This document shows positions 1 through 7,421 of a stretch of DNA of 12,672 nt, one piece after another. Origin of the DNA: JANXXV01 sp038230275 (GTDB taxonomy: Bacteria > Acidobacteriota > Terriglobia > Bryobacterales > Bryobacteraceae). Made by a program: the position numbers and the translations under genes. Under the pieces are notes generated by a model, which worked only from the letters and a program-made list of their open reading frames with translations, did not search any database and was not told the DNA's origin. Location: the NCBI GenBank assembly GCA_038230275.1, contig JBBRNO010000170.1, forward strand, positions 1 to 12,672. The letters are read 5' to 3'. The first letter of the stretch is position 1. Each line of letters opens with the position of its first letter.

Positions 1-286
1 GCCAGAATTTGCGCGCCAGAAGATAAAACCGGGTGGTGAGTTCCTTGGCAAGCTCCTCGGCCATCAGGATATCGGTCACCAGCAACGGGAGCGAGCGCTG
101 CGGCTCCCGTCCCTTAGCCTTGAAAACGCGTCCGACGGCGTGAAGGTTCATGGGATCGGCAACGATGGTGTAGAGAGCGTCTGTAGGGATTGCGACAAGT
201 CCCCCTTGATTGATCAGCTTGGCGGCACGGTCAATCGCTTCGGGATCGGGACTTTCGGAATCTAACTGAATGAGGTCTGTGGCCAC
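1..286 (-). CDS. TsaC/Sua5/YrdC-family L-threonylcarbamoyladenylate synthase, N-terminal part (gene runs off the left edge)
   Basis: The visible 95 codons match the N-terminal half of a YrdC domain. Proteins of this family make threonylcarbamoyl-AMP from threonine, bicarbonate and ATP in the cytoplasm, the first step of the t6A modification of ANN-decoding tRNAs. Seen here: a GGLVAIPTD strand at about residues 28-36, the following ALY..VAD segment, a VFKAKGRE segment that corresponds to the nucleotide-binding K-x-R region, and LPLLVTD. The usual family form after PTD is (T/S)xYGLGAD, whereas this protein reads ALYTIVAD, so the glycine pair is missing. The start chosen is GTG at 286; in-frame TTG codons lie upstream (one at 313) and no clear Shine-Dalgarno decides between them. 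It lies 60 bases downstream of the oxidoreductase stop on the same strand and may be the last visible member of that transcript. The C-terminus is not visible, so TsaC-length and long Sua5-type proteins cannot be told apart. Confidence 0.8.
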   Translation of the reverse strand, partial: MATDLIQLDSESPDPEAIDRAAKLINQGGLVAIPTDALYTIVADPMNLHAVGRVFKAKGREPQRSLPLLVTDILMAEELAKELTTRFYLLARKFW

Positions 287-346
287 GAGAGGTCTAAGCG
301 TATTTTCACGCAAAAGCGGGGCGGAACGCAAAGAATCAGGCGCCAG

Positions 347-1900
347 CTAAGCGAGATCCAGCAGGATTTGCGCCGCGGCATTGTGTCCCGGCGCTCCCAT
401 CACGCCTCCGCCCGGGTGTGTGGACGACCCGCAAAGATAGAGGCTTTCCACCGGAGTGCGGTATTTTAGGCGGGATACGAATAGCTGATCGAGACTCATT
501 TCGCCGTGGAATATGTTGCCATGAGTGATCTTAAAGCGGCGCTCCAGATCAAGCGGCGTCAGCACCTGGCGGTCGATCAGGATCGAATCGAGATTGGTAA
601 TGTGTTGGCGAAGCATTTCGATGATGCGGTCCGCGAAAGGTTCCCGCAAATCGTCCCAGCTTCCATTGCTCAGCGTATATGGTGCGTATTGAACGAAGAT
701 CCCCATCACGTGCTTGCCTGGCGGGGCGAGTGACGGATCGTACATGGTCGGGATGGTGAGTTCCAGCAGCGGCTCGCGGGATGGTATGCCGTTCTTGGCA
801 TCGTTCCAGGCGCGTTCCACATACTCGATGCTGGGGCAGATATGCACCGTGGCTCGATGCTGCGGCCCCGGCGCTCCTGGCAGCGCTTTGAAGTCCGGCA
901 GCCCGCTGAGGGCCAGATTCATCTTCAACGATGTGCCTTCGATGCGGAACTTTCGGATCTTTTCCAGATAGCCGGCGTCTACCTGCTGGGTGTCTGTCAG
1001 GTGGAAAAATGTCTGGTGCGGGTCCAGGTTACTCACCACGATGGAAGCCCTGATTTCTTCGCCATTCTCAAGAACGACACCGCGTGCCTTTCCGTCGCGA
1101 ATGACGATCTGCCTCACCGGTGTACTGGTGCGGATCACCACATTTTGACTGCGGGCGGAGGCAGCGATGGCTTCGGAAATGCCACTCATGCCCCCCTTCA
1201 CGAAGCCCCACAGTCCGCGCTTGCCGTCGACGCCTCCCATGCAGTGGTGTAGCAGGATATATGCCGATCCGCTGGACCGCGGCCCGCCGTTGGCTCCAAT
1301 CACGGCATCGGTGGCGAGTGTCACTTTGATCTCGTCGGATTCAAACCATTCGTCCAGGAAGTCAGTGACGCTTTGCGTGAGAATTGTACGGAAGCTGGCC
1401 AGTTCCCTTTCACTCAGCCCGCAAGCTCGTGCCGCGGTTTCCAGATATTCTTCCAGTGGAATGTCTGGCGGAATCTGCAATAGCAACGACTCGATCACCT
1501 GCGACAGGCGTTCCAAGTGGGCTTCATACTTGGGATACGCCTCGGCATCACGAGTGGAAAATTTCGCAATTTCCGCCAGCGTCTTCTCTTGATCCTGCCA
1601 CATGAACAGATAGCGGCCATCGGAAAACGGAGAAAAGAAGGCGGGATCTTTGCCGCACACTTCATAACCGAACTTATGCAAATCCAGATCGCGCACAACC
1701 TTGTCCTGCAGCAGGCTGACCAGGTAGGACGCCACCGACACACGGAATCCAGGCCAGACTTCCTCGGTTACGCAGCAGCCACCCACCATTTCGCGCCGTT
1801 CCAGCACCAGGACTTTCTGTCCGGCCTTTGCCAGGTAAGCCGCCGCAACCAGACCATTGTGGCCGGCGCCTACGATTACGACGTCAAAGTTGTTTGCCAT
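347..1900 (-). CDS. FAD-dependent oxidoreductase of the PYROXD2 / phytoene-desaturase-like family
   Basis: This 517-residue protein has an N-terminal Rossmann dinucleotide-binding motif, VGAGHNG at residues 10-16, followed by an acidic residue (E34) at the end of the second strand that would bind the FAD ribose. Next comes REMVGG, the conserved segment of the CrtI/PYROXD2 clan. The C-terminus carries the matching FAD-closing motif LYLCGSSTHPGGGVMGAPGHN, shared by phytoene desaturases and PYROXD2-like proteins. The length suits the family. No carotenoid genes are next to it, so the substrate is unknown and a carotenoid role should not be assumed. A longer reading from 2047 exists, but its first 49 codons lie mainly over the end of the lysE-like gene and have no family resemblance. 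ATG 1900, just before the nucleotide-binding motif, is therefore preferred. It lies 17 bases after the exporter stop on the same strand, which suggests co-transcription. Confidence 0.88.
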   Translation of the reverse strand: MANNFDVVIVGAGHNGLVAAAYLAKAGQKVLVLERREMVGGCCVTEEVWPGFRVSVASYLVSLLQDKVVRDLDLHKFGYEVCGKDPAFFSPFSDGRYLFMWQDQEKTLAEIAKFSTRDAEAYPKYEAHLERLSQVIESLLLQIPPDIPLEEYLETAARACGLSERELASFRTILTQSVTDFLDEWFESDEIKVTLATDAVIGANGGPRSSGSAYILLHHCMGGVDGKRGLWGFVKGGMSGISEAIAASARSQNVVIRTSTPVRQIVIRDGKARGVVLENGEEIRASIVVSNLDPHQTFFHLTDTQQVDAGYLEKIRKFRIEGTSLKMNLALSGLPDFKALPGAPGPQHRATVHICPSIEYVERAWNDAKNGIPSREPLLELTIPTMYDPSLAPPGKHVMGIFVQYAPYTLSNGSWDDLREPFADRIIEMLRQHITNLDSILIDRQVLTPLDLERRFKITHGNIFHGEMSLDQLFVSRLKYRTPVESLYLCGSSTHPGGGVMGAPGHNAAAQILLDLA

Positions 1901-1917
1901 CGCTGCAATTGTAGCGT

Positions 1918-2517
1918 TCACTTGTGCAGCAACGACGCCAAGCCAAAACTGAGTAGAAACAGTCCGGAGCAGCGGTTGACCCAGAGCATGGCATTGGGAG
2001 CGAACCGCTGACGAAGCAGACTGGCTGCGCCGCTGAGTAGAAACCACCAGAGGGCAGACCCGGTCAACACGCCTGCTACCAGTCTTGCCCCGTCACCAGA
2101 CGCGGAACCGGCCGCGGCGATTCCTAAGCCCGCAAATAAGGCCAGGATCGACAGCACGGTGGCCGGATTCGCGACCGTGAACAGAAAGGTGGTTCCGAAG
2201 CTGCGGAATAGTCCGCGGCCCTGCGACGCTGGCGCCTCCACAATTGGGCTGGAGCGCAACGCGTTGAGGCCCAGGTAACGAAGAAACAAACCGCCCAGCA
2301 GCCGCATCCACCACTCATGGTTGACCAACGCGCCGGAAACGGCCGTCAGGCCGAACGCGGCCACAAATCCATACGTACAATCGGCTGCGGCGGCCCCCAG
2401 GCCGGTCGTGAAGCCGGCGGCCCTGCCGTGAGCCAGGGTGCGCCGGATACACAATAATCCGATGGGACCTACCGGGGCGGCAATCGAAAAGCCAAGCAGC
2501 ATTCCTTTCCACATCAT
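1918..2517 (-). CDS. LysE/RhtB-family amino-acid exporter
   Basis: This is a 199-residue, highly hydrophobic inner-membrane protein. The N-terminus has the family hallmark APVGPIGLLCIRRTL (about residues 14-28), followed by a glycine-rich second helix with an acidic residue (GLGAAAADCTYG). About six membrane segments can be traced, as expected for LysE/RhtB/CadD transporters, which export amino acids or related small molecules using the proton gradient. The length is typical (about 200). The gene starts with two consecutive ATG codons (2517 and 2514) and has no strong Shine-Dalgarno. It is divergent from an Lrp/AsnC regulator gene, a very common arrangement in which the regulator senses an amino acid and controls the exporter. 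The substrate cannot be read from the sequence. Confidence 0.9.
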   Translation of the reverse strand: MMWKGMLLGFSIAAPVGPIGLLCIRRTLAHGRAAGFTTGLGAAAADCTYGFVAAFGLTAVSGALVNHEWWMRLLGGLFLRYLGLNALRSSPIVEAPASQGRGLFRSFGTTFLFTVANPATVLSILALFAGLGIAAAGSASGDGARLVAGVLTGSALWWFLLSGAASLLRQRFAPNAMLWVNRCSGLFLLSFGLASLLHK

Positions 2518-2609
2518 GTATCGATGATACCCGGATTGCGCACTTCCATAAATCTCAATCGACTGTATTCTTGGTATTATTACTGTTGAAACAGAGGTAG
2601 ATGTAGCCT
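2518..2609. promoter_or_regulatory. Divergent regulatory region between the lysE-like and lrp-like genes, with two short dyads
   Basis: The 92-base gap must hold the promoters of both divergent genes. Two short inverted repeats are visible. GTATC-GAT-GATAC (2518-2530) directly abuts the exporter start codon. CTGTT-GA-AACAG (2583-2594) sits just before the GAGGT Shine-Dalgarno (2594-2598, 11 bases from the ATG) of the regulator gene. An AT-rich run, GGTATTATTAC (2573-2583), lies between them and includes a -10-like TATTAT (2575-2580). Lrp/AsnC proteins typically bind imperfect dyads with AT-rich centres, so these are candidate operator half-sites. The assignment is inferred from position, and no match to an Lrp consensus is claimed. 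Confidence 0.4.
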
Positions 2610-3095
2610 ATGACTTACGATTCGGAAGCACTTGATGCCACAAGCTGGGAATTGCTGCGCTATTTGCAGGAAGACGCTCGCGTTTCGTTTGCAGAATTGG
2701 GTAGAAAGCTGAATTTGTCCGCGCCCGCGGTGGCGGAACGGATCCGGCGGTTGGAAGATGCGGGCATCGTCACCGGCTATAGAGCAGTGGTGGATCCGGC
2801 GCGCCTGGGTCTGGGTCTCACGGTGTTCATCCGCATCCAAACGCCGCCCGGAAATTACCCGAAGTTCAATCAAGTGGTGATCGGCCTGCGGGAGGTTCTG
2901 GAATTCCATCACACGACGGGTTCAGAAGCGTTTCTGGTGAAGGCTGCGGTTTCCTCCATCGCTCACCTGGAATCGCTGTTGGGGAAACTGAGTATGCACG
3001 GTCAGACTACTACATCGATTGTTCTGTCGTCCCCGTTGACGAGCCGCGTCTTTACCCGTCCTGCAGAGAAACGTGGAAAATCGCGGGCGGTATGA
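2610..3095 (+). CDS. Lrp/AsnC-family transcriptional regulator
   Basis: This 161-residue protein has the standard two-domain layout. An N-terminal winged helix-turn-helix spans roughly residues 8-60 (RVSFAELGRKLNLSAPAVAERIRRLEDAGI, read in two parts: the helices around FAELGRKLNLS and the recognition helix APAVAERIRRLEDAG). A C-terminal RAM/AsnC ligand-binding domain of alternating strands and helices spans about residues 68-145, with the characteristic G-x-(Y/F)D-like segment here reading TTGSEAFLV. These proteins form dimers and octamers and change DNA binding when an amino acid binds the RAM interface. The divergent LysE-type exporter is the obvious target. The 3' end overlaps the next gene by four bases (ATGA), so the regulator and a secreted esterase may be translated from one mRNA. 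The tail from about residue 148 (RPAEKRGKSRAV) is basic and probably disordered. Confidence 0.9.
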   Translation: MTYDSEALDATSWELLRYLQEDARVSFAELGRKLNLSAPAVAERIRRLEDAGIVTGYRAVVDPARLGLGLTVFIRIQTPPGNYPKFNQVVIGLREVLEFHHTTGSEAFLVKAAVSSIAHLESLLGKLSMHGQTTTSIVLSSPLTSRVFTRPAEKRGKSRAV

Positions 3096-3898
3096 TGTTA
3101 GCCAATATGCGAAAACTTCTGTTGCTGACGGCATCCCTCGGGTACGCTTTCGCTCAAACTGCTGCTCCCCACGATCTGCAGCTCTTCCTGCTGATTGGTC
3201 AATCGAACATGGCTGGCCGCGGCCCAATAGAAGCGCAGGATAAAGAAGCAGTCCCCGGAATCTTGTCCTTGAATAAACAGATGGAATGGGTTCCCGCAAT
3301 CGATCCGCTGCATTCCGACAAACCGGAGATTGCCGCGGTCGGGCTTGGCCGGACCTTCGCCAAGACACTGCTGTCGGCAAATCCATCGGTTACGATCGGA
3401 CTCATCCCCTGCGCGTTTGGCGGAACCAGCCTGGAGCAGTGGAAGCGCGGCGGTCCACTGTATGAAGATGCGGTGAAGCGGACGCGGTTCGCCATGAAAT
3501 CCGGCAAGCTGCGCGGAATCTTGTGGCATCAAGGGGAGGCCGATTCCGGTACTGCAAAGCTGGCCAACAGCTACCGCGAACGTTGGACGGAGTTCATCAC
3601 TCTGCTGCGGCAGGATCTGGAAGCCGTCGATGCGCCGGTGATGGTGGGGCAGCTGGGTGAATTTTTCGGTAAGAAACCAGGAGCCGAACGAAGCTTCGCG
3701 GACGTGGTGAATGAACAGATCGCTTTGATTCCGCTTGCCGTTCCTCACACGGGCTTCGTCCTGTCCGCGGGACTCACGGATAAGGGCGATCAGGTTCACT
3801 TCGACACTCGTTCTTTCAGGGAGTTCGGCAGGCGATATGCCTACGCGTTCCTTGGTCTGGACGCCAGTTGGACCGCACAATCTCAAGTTCGCCGATAG
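3092..3898 (+). CDS. Secreted SGNH carbohydrate acetylesterase (SASA / sialate O-acetylesterase, CE6-like)
   Basis: This 268-residue protein carries the motifs of the SASA (DUF303) domain. IGQSNMAGRG at residues 35-44 holds the nucleophile S38. FGGTSLEQW at 109-117 carries the oxyanion-hole glycine and threonine, WHQGEAD at 145-151 is the third conserved block, and DQVH at 233-236 supplies the catalytic Asp/His pair (D233, H236). Family members remove O-acetyl groups from sialic acid, xylan or other plant and bacterial glycans. The N-terminus has a basic stretch, a leucine-rich core and an AFA-Q cleavage site after about residue 21, so it should be exported to the periplasm or beyond. ATG 3092 overlaps the regulator stop; ATG 3107 gives an equally good signal peptide, and neither has a strong ribosome site. 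The gene lies upstream of the TonB receptor in the same direction. The exact substrate is not determinable. Confidence 0.87.
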   Translation: MMLANMRKLLLLTASLGYAFAQTAAPHDLQLFLLIGQSNMAGRGPIEAQDKEAVPGILSLNKQMEWVPAIDPLHSDKPEIAAVGLGRTFAKTLLSANPSVTIGLIPCAFGGTSLEQWKRGGPLYEDAVKRTRFAMKSGKLRGILWHQGEADSGTAKLANSYRERWTEFITLLRQDLEAVDAPVMVGQLGEFFGKKPGAERSFADVVNEQIALIPLAVPHTGFVLSAGLTDKGDQVHFDTRSFREFGRRYAYAFLGLDASWTAQSQVRR

Positions 3899-3976
3899 CG
3901 CCCGGCACCATAGCTTACGGGCAACAGCCGGGTGTATGCTGCTCCATGGCCGGGAAACCGGAGGTTGCAATTCCGG

Positions 3977-4005
3977 ATGAAAGTTTCCTGATCAAGTGAT
4001 ATAAA
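3977..4005 (+). promoter_or_regulatory. Candidate sigma-70-type promoter for the TonB-dependent receptor gene
   Basis: ATGAAA (3977-3982, four of six matches to the -35 consensus) is followed after 17 bases by TATAAA (4000-4005, five of six matches to the -10 consensus). Transcription would start near 4012 and give a leader of about 34 bases. The rest of the 147-base gap (3899-4045) holds only short repeats: an 8-base inverted pair GGCACCAT (3904-3911) and ATGGTGCC (4005-4012), and a CCGG-GAAA-CCGG mini-hairpin. No riboswitch was recognised. Confidence 0.4.
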
Positions 4006-4031
4006 TGGTGCCATAGTTCGCCATCTTTACT

Positions 4032-4037
4032 AAGGAG
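4032..4037 (+). promoter_or_regulatory. Strong Shine-Dalgarno of the TonB-dependent receptor gene
   Basis: AAGGAG lies 8 bases before ATG 4046. It is the best ribosome-binding site in the window, fixes the start of the receptor gene, and suggests efficient translation. Most other genes here have weak or no such site. Confidence 0.8.
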
Positions 4038-4045
4038 TAAACACT

Positions 4046-7000
4046 ATGAGCGCCTCGACGCGTGTCCTTGCCTTTCTCTTACTCGCCGGAGTTTCGCCAC
4101 TCCTTGCACAGACCTATGGAGTGATTACCGGTTCCGTTACCGATACCAGCAGCGCGGTGATTGAGGGAGCCGCTGTTCGCATCAGTAACACCGCAACAGG
4201 CCTGGTGCGCGAAGTACTCACCAACCAGACCGGAACCTTCGACGTGCCGTTCCTGGTTCCCGGCAGCTACGTAGTCCGGGTAGAAAAGCAGGGCTTTAAG
4301 GCGGCCTCGCGAACCAACGTTCTGCTGCAGGTGGGCGCCGTTGTCCGTGTCGATTTTATTGTGGAGGTTGGCGCGGTGACGGAATCCGTCGAAGTAACAG
4401 GCGGCGCTCCTCTACTCAACACGGAGAACACCGGCGTCGGGACGGTAATTGAGAACCGGCGGATTGTAGAATTACCGCTGGATGGCCGCAACTATCTGCA
4501 GATGGTTGCGCTGAGCCCGAATGTTTCGGCGGAACAGGGCCTGGGCGGTGAGGCGGCGGCGCGAAAGGGCGGAGAGAGAACTTCAAAATCGATCGTGGTA
4601 GCCGGCGCGCGTGCCCAATTCAACCATTACACGCTTGACGGCATTGAGAATACCGATCCCAGCTACAACCTTTATGCACTGCGCCCATCCGTTGAATTTC
4701 TGGAAGAATTCAAAGTGGAAACCGGCGTCTACTCCGCGGAGTTTGGGCGCGGCGCGGCCCAGATCAACGTGGCCACCAAGGCCGGCACCAACACGCTGCA
4801 CGGCGCCCTATTTGAATTCCTTCGCAAGGACAAGTTCGATGCCAAGGATTACAAACAAGTGGGCGCCAAGAATCCGTTCACGCGCAACCAATTTGGATTT
4901 GCGCTGGGTGGAAAGCTGATCAAGGACAAACTGTTCTTTGAGTCGAACTTCGAGACCTTGCGCGAAGAGAAGACGCTGCAAGGGCTGCCTAACGTGGCGA
5001 CTGAGAAGATGCGGGCGGGTGATTTTACCGCTTCCGGCCGCAACATCTTCGACCCGGCCAGCCGTGTCTTCTCTACCGATGCGAGCGGTAATTTGAAAGC
5101 CGTCTCAGCGTTGCAGTTTCCGAACAATATCATTCCAGCGAGCCGCTTCAATCCCGTCACCCAGAAGCTGCTGGAGTTCTATCCCAAGCCGGTTTCGTCG
5201 AGCGACAATATTCTTGGAAACTTCACACGCCAGCGTGCACGCCCCATCACCTGGGAGCAATTTAACCAGCGGATGGATTATCTGGAAAACACAAAATCCA
5301 CCTGGTTCGGGCGCCTCGGTTGGGGTGACGACGACTCCAAGGAGATTGCTAATTTCGCCGATCAGGAAGCCAATATCCTCACCAAGACCTGGCAAACCAT
5401 GGCATCCAACATCAGGACGTTGAGCCCAACATTGGTGAACGAGTTCCGTTTCGGATGGACGCAATTCAACAACGATCAGAAGCGGTTTTATGCTAATAAG
5501 CGGGACGTGACCGGCGAACTGGGCATCAAGGGTCTGGTATCACCGGTGCCGCTTTCCTGGGGCACTCCCAGCATCGGACTGGGCCTTGGTCTCACGGGAT
5601 TCGGTGAGCAGGGCAATGGCCCGTTTGTTGGACGCACCTCCATTTTTCAATGGATGGATAACGTCTCCTGGATTCACGGCAAGCACTCATTCCGCTTCGG
5701 AGGGGAGATTCGGCGCGACCGTTTCAACGAAACCGGTAACGCTTTCACCCGCGGCAGTTTCGGTTTCGGGTCGAATGCAACGCAGGATCCCGCCCGTAGG
5801 GGTGTAACTGGCCATCCGTTTGCCGATTACTTGCTTGGGGAGGTTCTGTCTCCCACCCGCGCGCGGACGTTTTCCAACGGCTTGCTGCGCGCCCTGCCCA
5901 TCGCAGTTTATGCGGAAGATACCTGGAAGGCCACTACAAAACTTACGGTAACGCTTGGAGTGCGTTATGAAAACACCCCACCCTATTCGGACAAGTACCG
6001 CGGTGGCATCAATGTGATCGTCTACGAAAGCGGTGTTGGCCCCGATCGCCAGTTGTACGCTAATCCGAAAGTCCCGGCGCAAATTCGTTCCGGGGATGGC
6101 GACTTCAATCAGGGTTTGCCGTTCCGCTTCCACGATCCGATTCCCCTTTTGACCGGCGACAGTCTATTGGGTCATGCGATGGTGAAACGCGATAACAACG
6201 ACTTCGCCCCGCGGATTGGCTTGGCGTATCGGGTATCTGACCGCTGGACCGCGCGCGCAGGCTTCGGGATGTTCTATGTGCAGGACATTGCGGAAGCAAG
6301 ATTCGATCTCTCCCGGAACGTCGGTGGACGGACGACCTTTACGGCTGATTCCGAGAAGCCCAACTCCAATCTAAGCGATCCATTTAGGGCTGAGGGAGGA
6401 GTCTGTTCCAACTGGACCGGACCTTGCCAGGGGCCCACATTTACTCTGGCCAATAACACCAATCGCCGAACGCCGTATATGGTTCAGTGGCTCTTGAATA
6501 TTCAGCGGCAACTGGACAAAGATACTGTTGTGGAAGTGGGTTATCTTGGCAACAGCGCCCACAAGTTGGAATTGCTGCGTGTGTGGAACCAGCCGGTGAA
6601 CCGCATTGGACCAAGCGATTCCAGAACTTTGCTACAGCGGTCTCCATTCCCCGCCTATGGCATCATTCAGACCGTGGATAGTCATGGCAACTCGAATTAC
6701 GAAGGGCTGTCTATCAAAGTCACTCGCCGCTTTTCGAAGGGCCTCACCTATCTGTCCAGCTTCACTTGGTCAAAAGCATTGGATCAAGGCAGCGCCATTC
6801 GCAACAACACGGGTGACAATCAATTCGCGACGGATAATTACAATTTCCACCGCGAACACGCGCTTTCACAGTTCAACAATGGCAAGCGATTCGTAACGTC
6901 AGTGCTCTACGAATTGCCGTTCGGCGAGGGGCACAAATTCGCAAGCGGCCGAGTTGCCAGTAAAATCGTTGGAGGATGGCAGGCAGGCACCATTCTCACT

Positions 7001-7414
7001 CTTTCCGGCGGCACGCCGATCAACGTAGCCCAACTCGGCGATACCCTGGTGATCGGCACTCCGAACCTGCCCGATGCTACCGGAATCAGCCCGATACCAT
7101 CGGACCGCTCGCCGGATAAATTCTGGAACGTGGCCGCCTTCAGCAACTCCGATCCAACCCTCGCTTATCGATTTGGCAACGTGGGGCGCAATGTGCTGCT
7201 TACACCCGGCGTGGCGCAATGGGATTTCGCCATGACCAAGACCATTCGAATTCGCGAAGGGCACACTTTCGAATTCCGCTACGAGGCGTTCGACTTCATC
7301 AATCATCCGAATTACGACGCGCCGTCAGCCGATATTCAGTCATCCACTTTCGGAAAGATCACTTCGGCTCGAACCATGCGTGAAATGCAGTTCGGATTCA
7401 AGTACCTTTTCTAA
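4046..7414 (+). CDS. Oar-like TonB-dependent outer-membrane receptor with carboxypeptidase-regulatory-like domain
   Basis: This 1122-residue protein is the typical giant receptor of Acidobacteria. A signal peptide (about residues 1-21, ending PLLAQ) is followed by a carboxypeptidase-D regulatory-like beta domain (about 25-110; GVITGSVTDTSSAVIEGAAV, later GTFDVPFLVPGSYVVRVEKQGF). A TonB plug region comes next (about 120-260), including RRIVELPLDGRNYLQM, the YTLDGIEN block and EFKVETGVYSAEFGRG. The remaining roughly 850 residues are a beta barrel ending in FGFKYLF, with the terminal phenylalanine used by the BAM machinery. Such proteins take up large or scarce substrates, often oligosaccharides, across the outer membrane with TonB-ExbBD energy. 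No TonB system genes and no SusD partner are in the window. The substrate is unknown, but the nearby secreted acetylesterase and sugar-acid dehydratase point to a carbohydrate. An adhesin or S-layer-like role, as proposed for some Oar proteins, is the alternative. Confidence 0.92.
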   Translation: MSASTRVLAFLLLAGVSPLLAQTYGVITGSVTDTSSAVIEGAAVRISNTATGLVREVLTNQTGTFDVPFLVPGSYVVRVEKQGFKAASRTNVLLQVGAVVRVDFIVEVGAVTESVEVTGGAPLLNTENTGVGTVIENRRIVELPLDGRNYLQMVALSPNVSAEQGLGGEAAARKGGERTSKSIVVAGARAQFNHYTLDGIENTDPSYNLYALRPSVEFLEEFKVETGVYSAEFGRGAAQINVATKAGTNTLHGALFEFLRKDKFDAKDYKQVGAKNPFTRNQFGFALGGKLIKDKLFFESNFETLREEKTLQGLPNVATEKMRAGDFTASGRNIFDPASRVFSTDASGNLKAVSALQFPNNIIPASRFNPVTQKLLEFYPKPVSSSDNILGNFTRQRARPITWEQFNQRMDYLENTKSTWFGRLGWGDDDSKEIANFADQEANILTKTWQTMASNIRTLSPTLVNEFRFGWTQFNNDQKRFYANKRDVTGELGIKGLVSPVPLSWGTPSIGLGLGLTGFGEQGNGPFVGRTSIFQWMDNVSWIHGKHSFRFGGEIRRDRFNETGNAFTRGSFGFGSNATQDPARRGVTGHPFADYLLGEVLSPTRARTFSNGLLRALPIAVYAEDTWKATTKLTVTLGVRYENTPPYSDKYRGGINVIVYESGVGPDRQLYANPKVPAQIRSGDGDFNQGLPFRFHDPIPLLTGDSLLGHAMVKRDNNDFAPRIGLAYRVSDRWTARAGFGMFYVQDIAEARFDLSRNVGGRTTFTADSEKPNSNLSDPFRAEGGVCSNWTGPCQGPTFTLANNTNRRTPYMVQWLLNIQRQLDKDTVVEVGYLGNSAHKLELLRVWNQPVNRIGPSDSRTLLQRSPFPAYGIIQTVDSHGNSNYEGLSIKVTRRFSKGLTYLSSFTWSKALDQGSAIRNNTGDNQFATDNYNFHREHALSQFNNGKRFVTSVLYELPFGEGHKFASGRVASKIVGGWQAGTILTLSGGTPINVAQLGDTLVIGTPNLPDATGISPIPSDRSPDKFWNVAAFSNSDPTLAYRFGNVGRNVLLTPGVAQWDFAMTKTIRIREGHTFEFRYEAFDFINHPNYDAPSADIQSSTFGKITSARTMREMQFGFKYLF

Positions 7415-7421
7415 CCGCCGA

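Noticed and set aside
347..1900. Naming the FAD oxidoreductase phytoene desaturase (CrtI)
   Set aside because: The motifs fit the wider CrtI/PYROXD2 clan, but no phytoene synthase or other carotenoid gene is nearby and the protein resembles the PYROXD2 branch more.
1901..2047. Upstream extension of the FAD oxidoreductase giving a 566-residue reading
   Set aside because: The extra 49 codons overlap the end of the exporter gene and look like out-of-frame translation; the flavoprotein nucleotide-binding motif begins naturally right after ATG 1900.
3900..3933. CCCGGC...GCCGGG inverted repeat after the acetylesterase as a terminator
   Set aside because: Six-base arms with a long loop and no T-tract; too weak to call.
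3098..3970. Long open frame (290 codons) on the minus strand opposite the acetylesterase
   Set aside because: The plus-strand frame has clear catalytic motifs and a signal peptide; the opposite frame shows no recognisable domain and is best explained as a shadow of codon bias.
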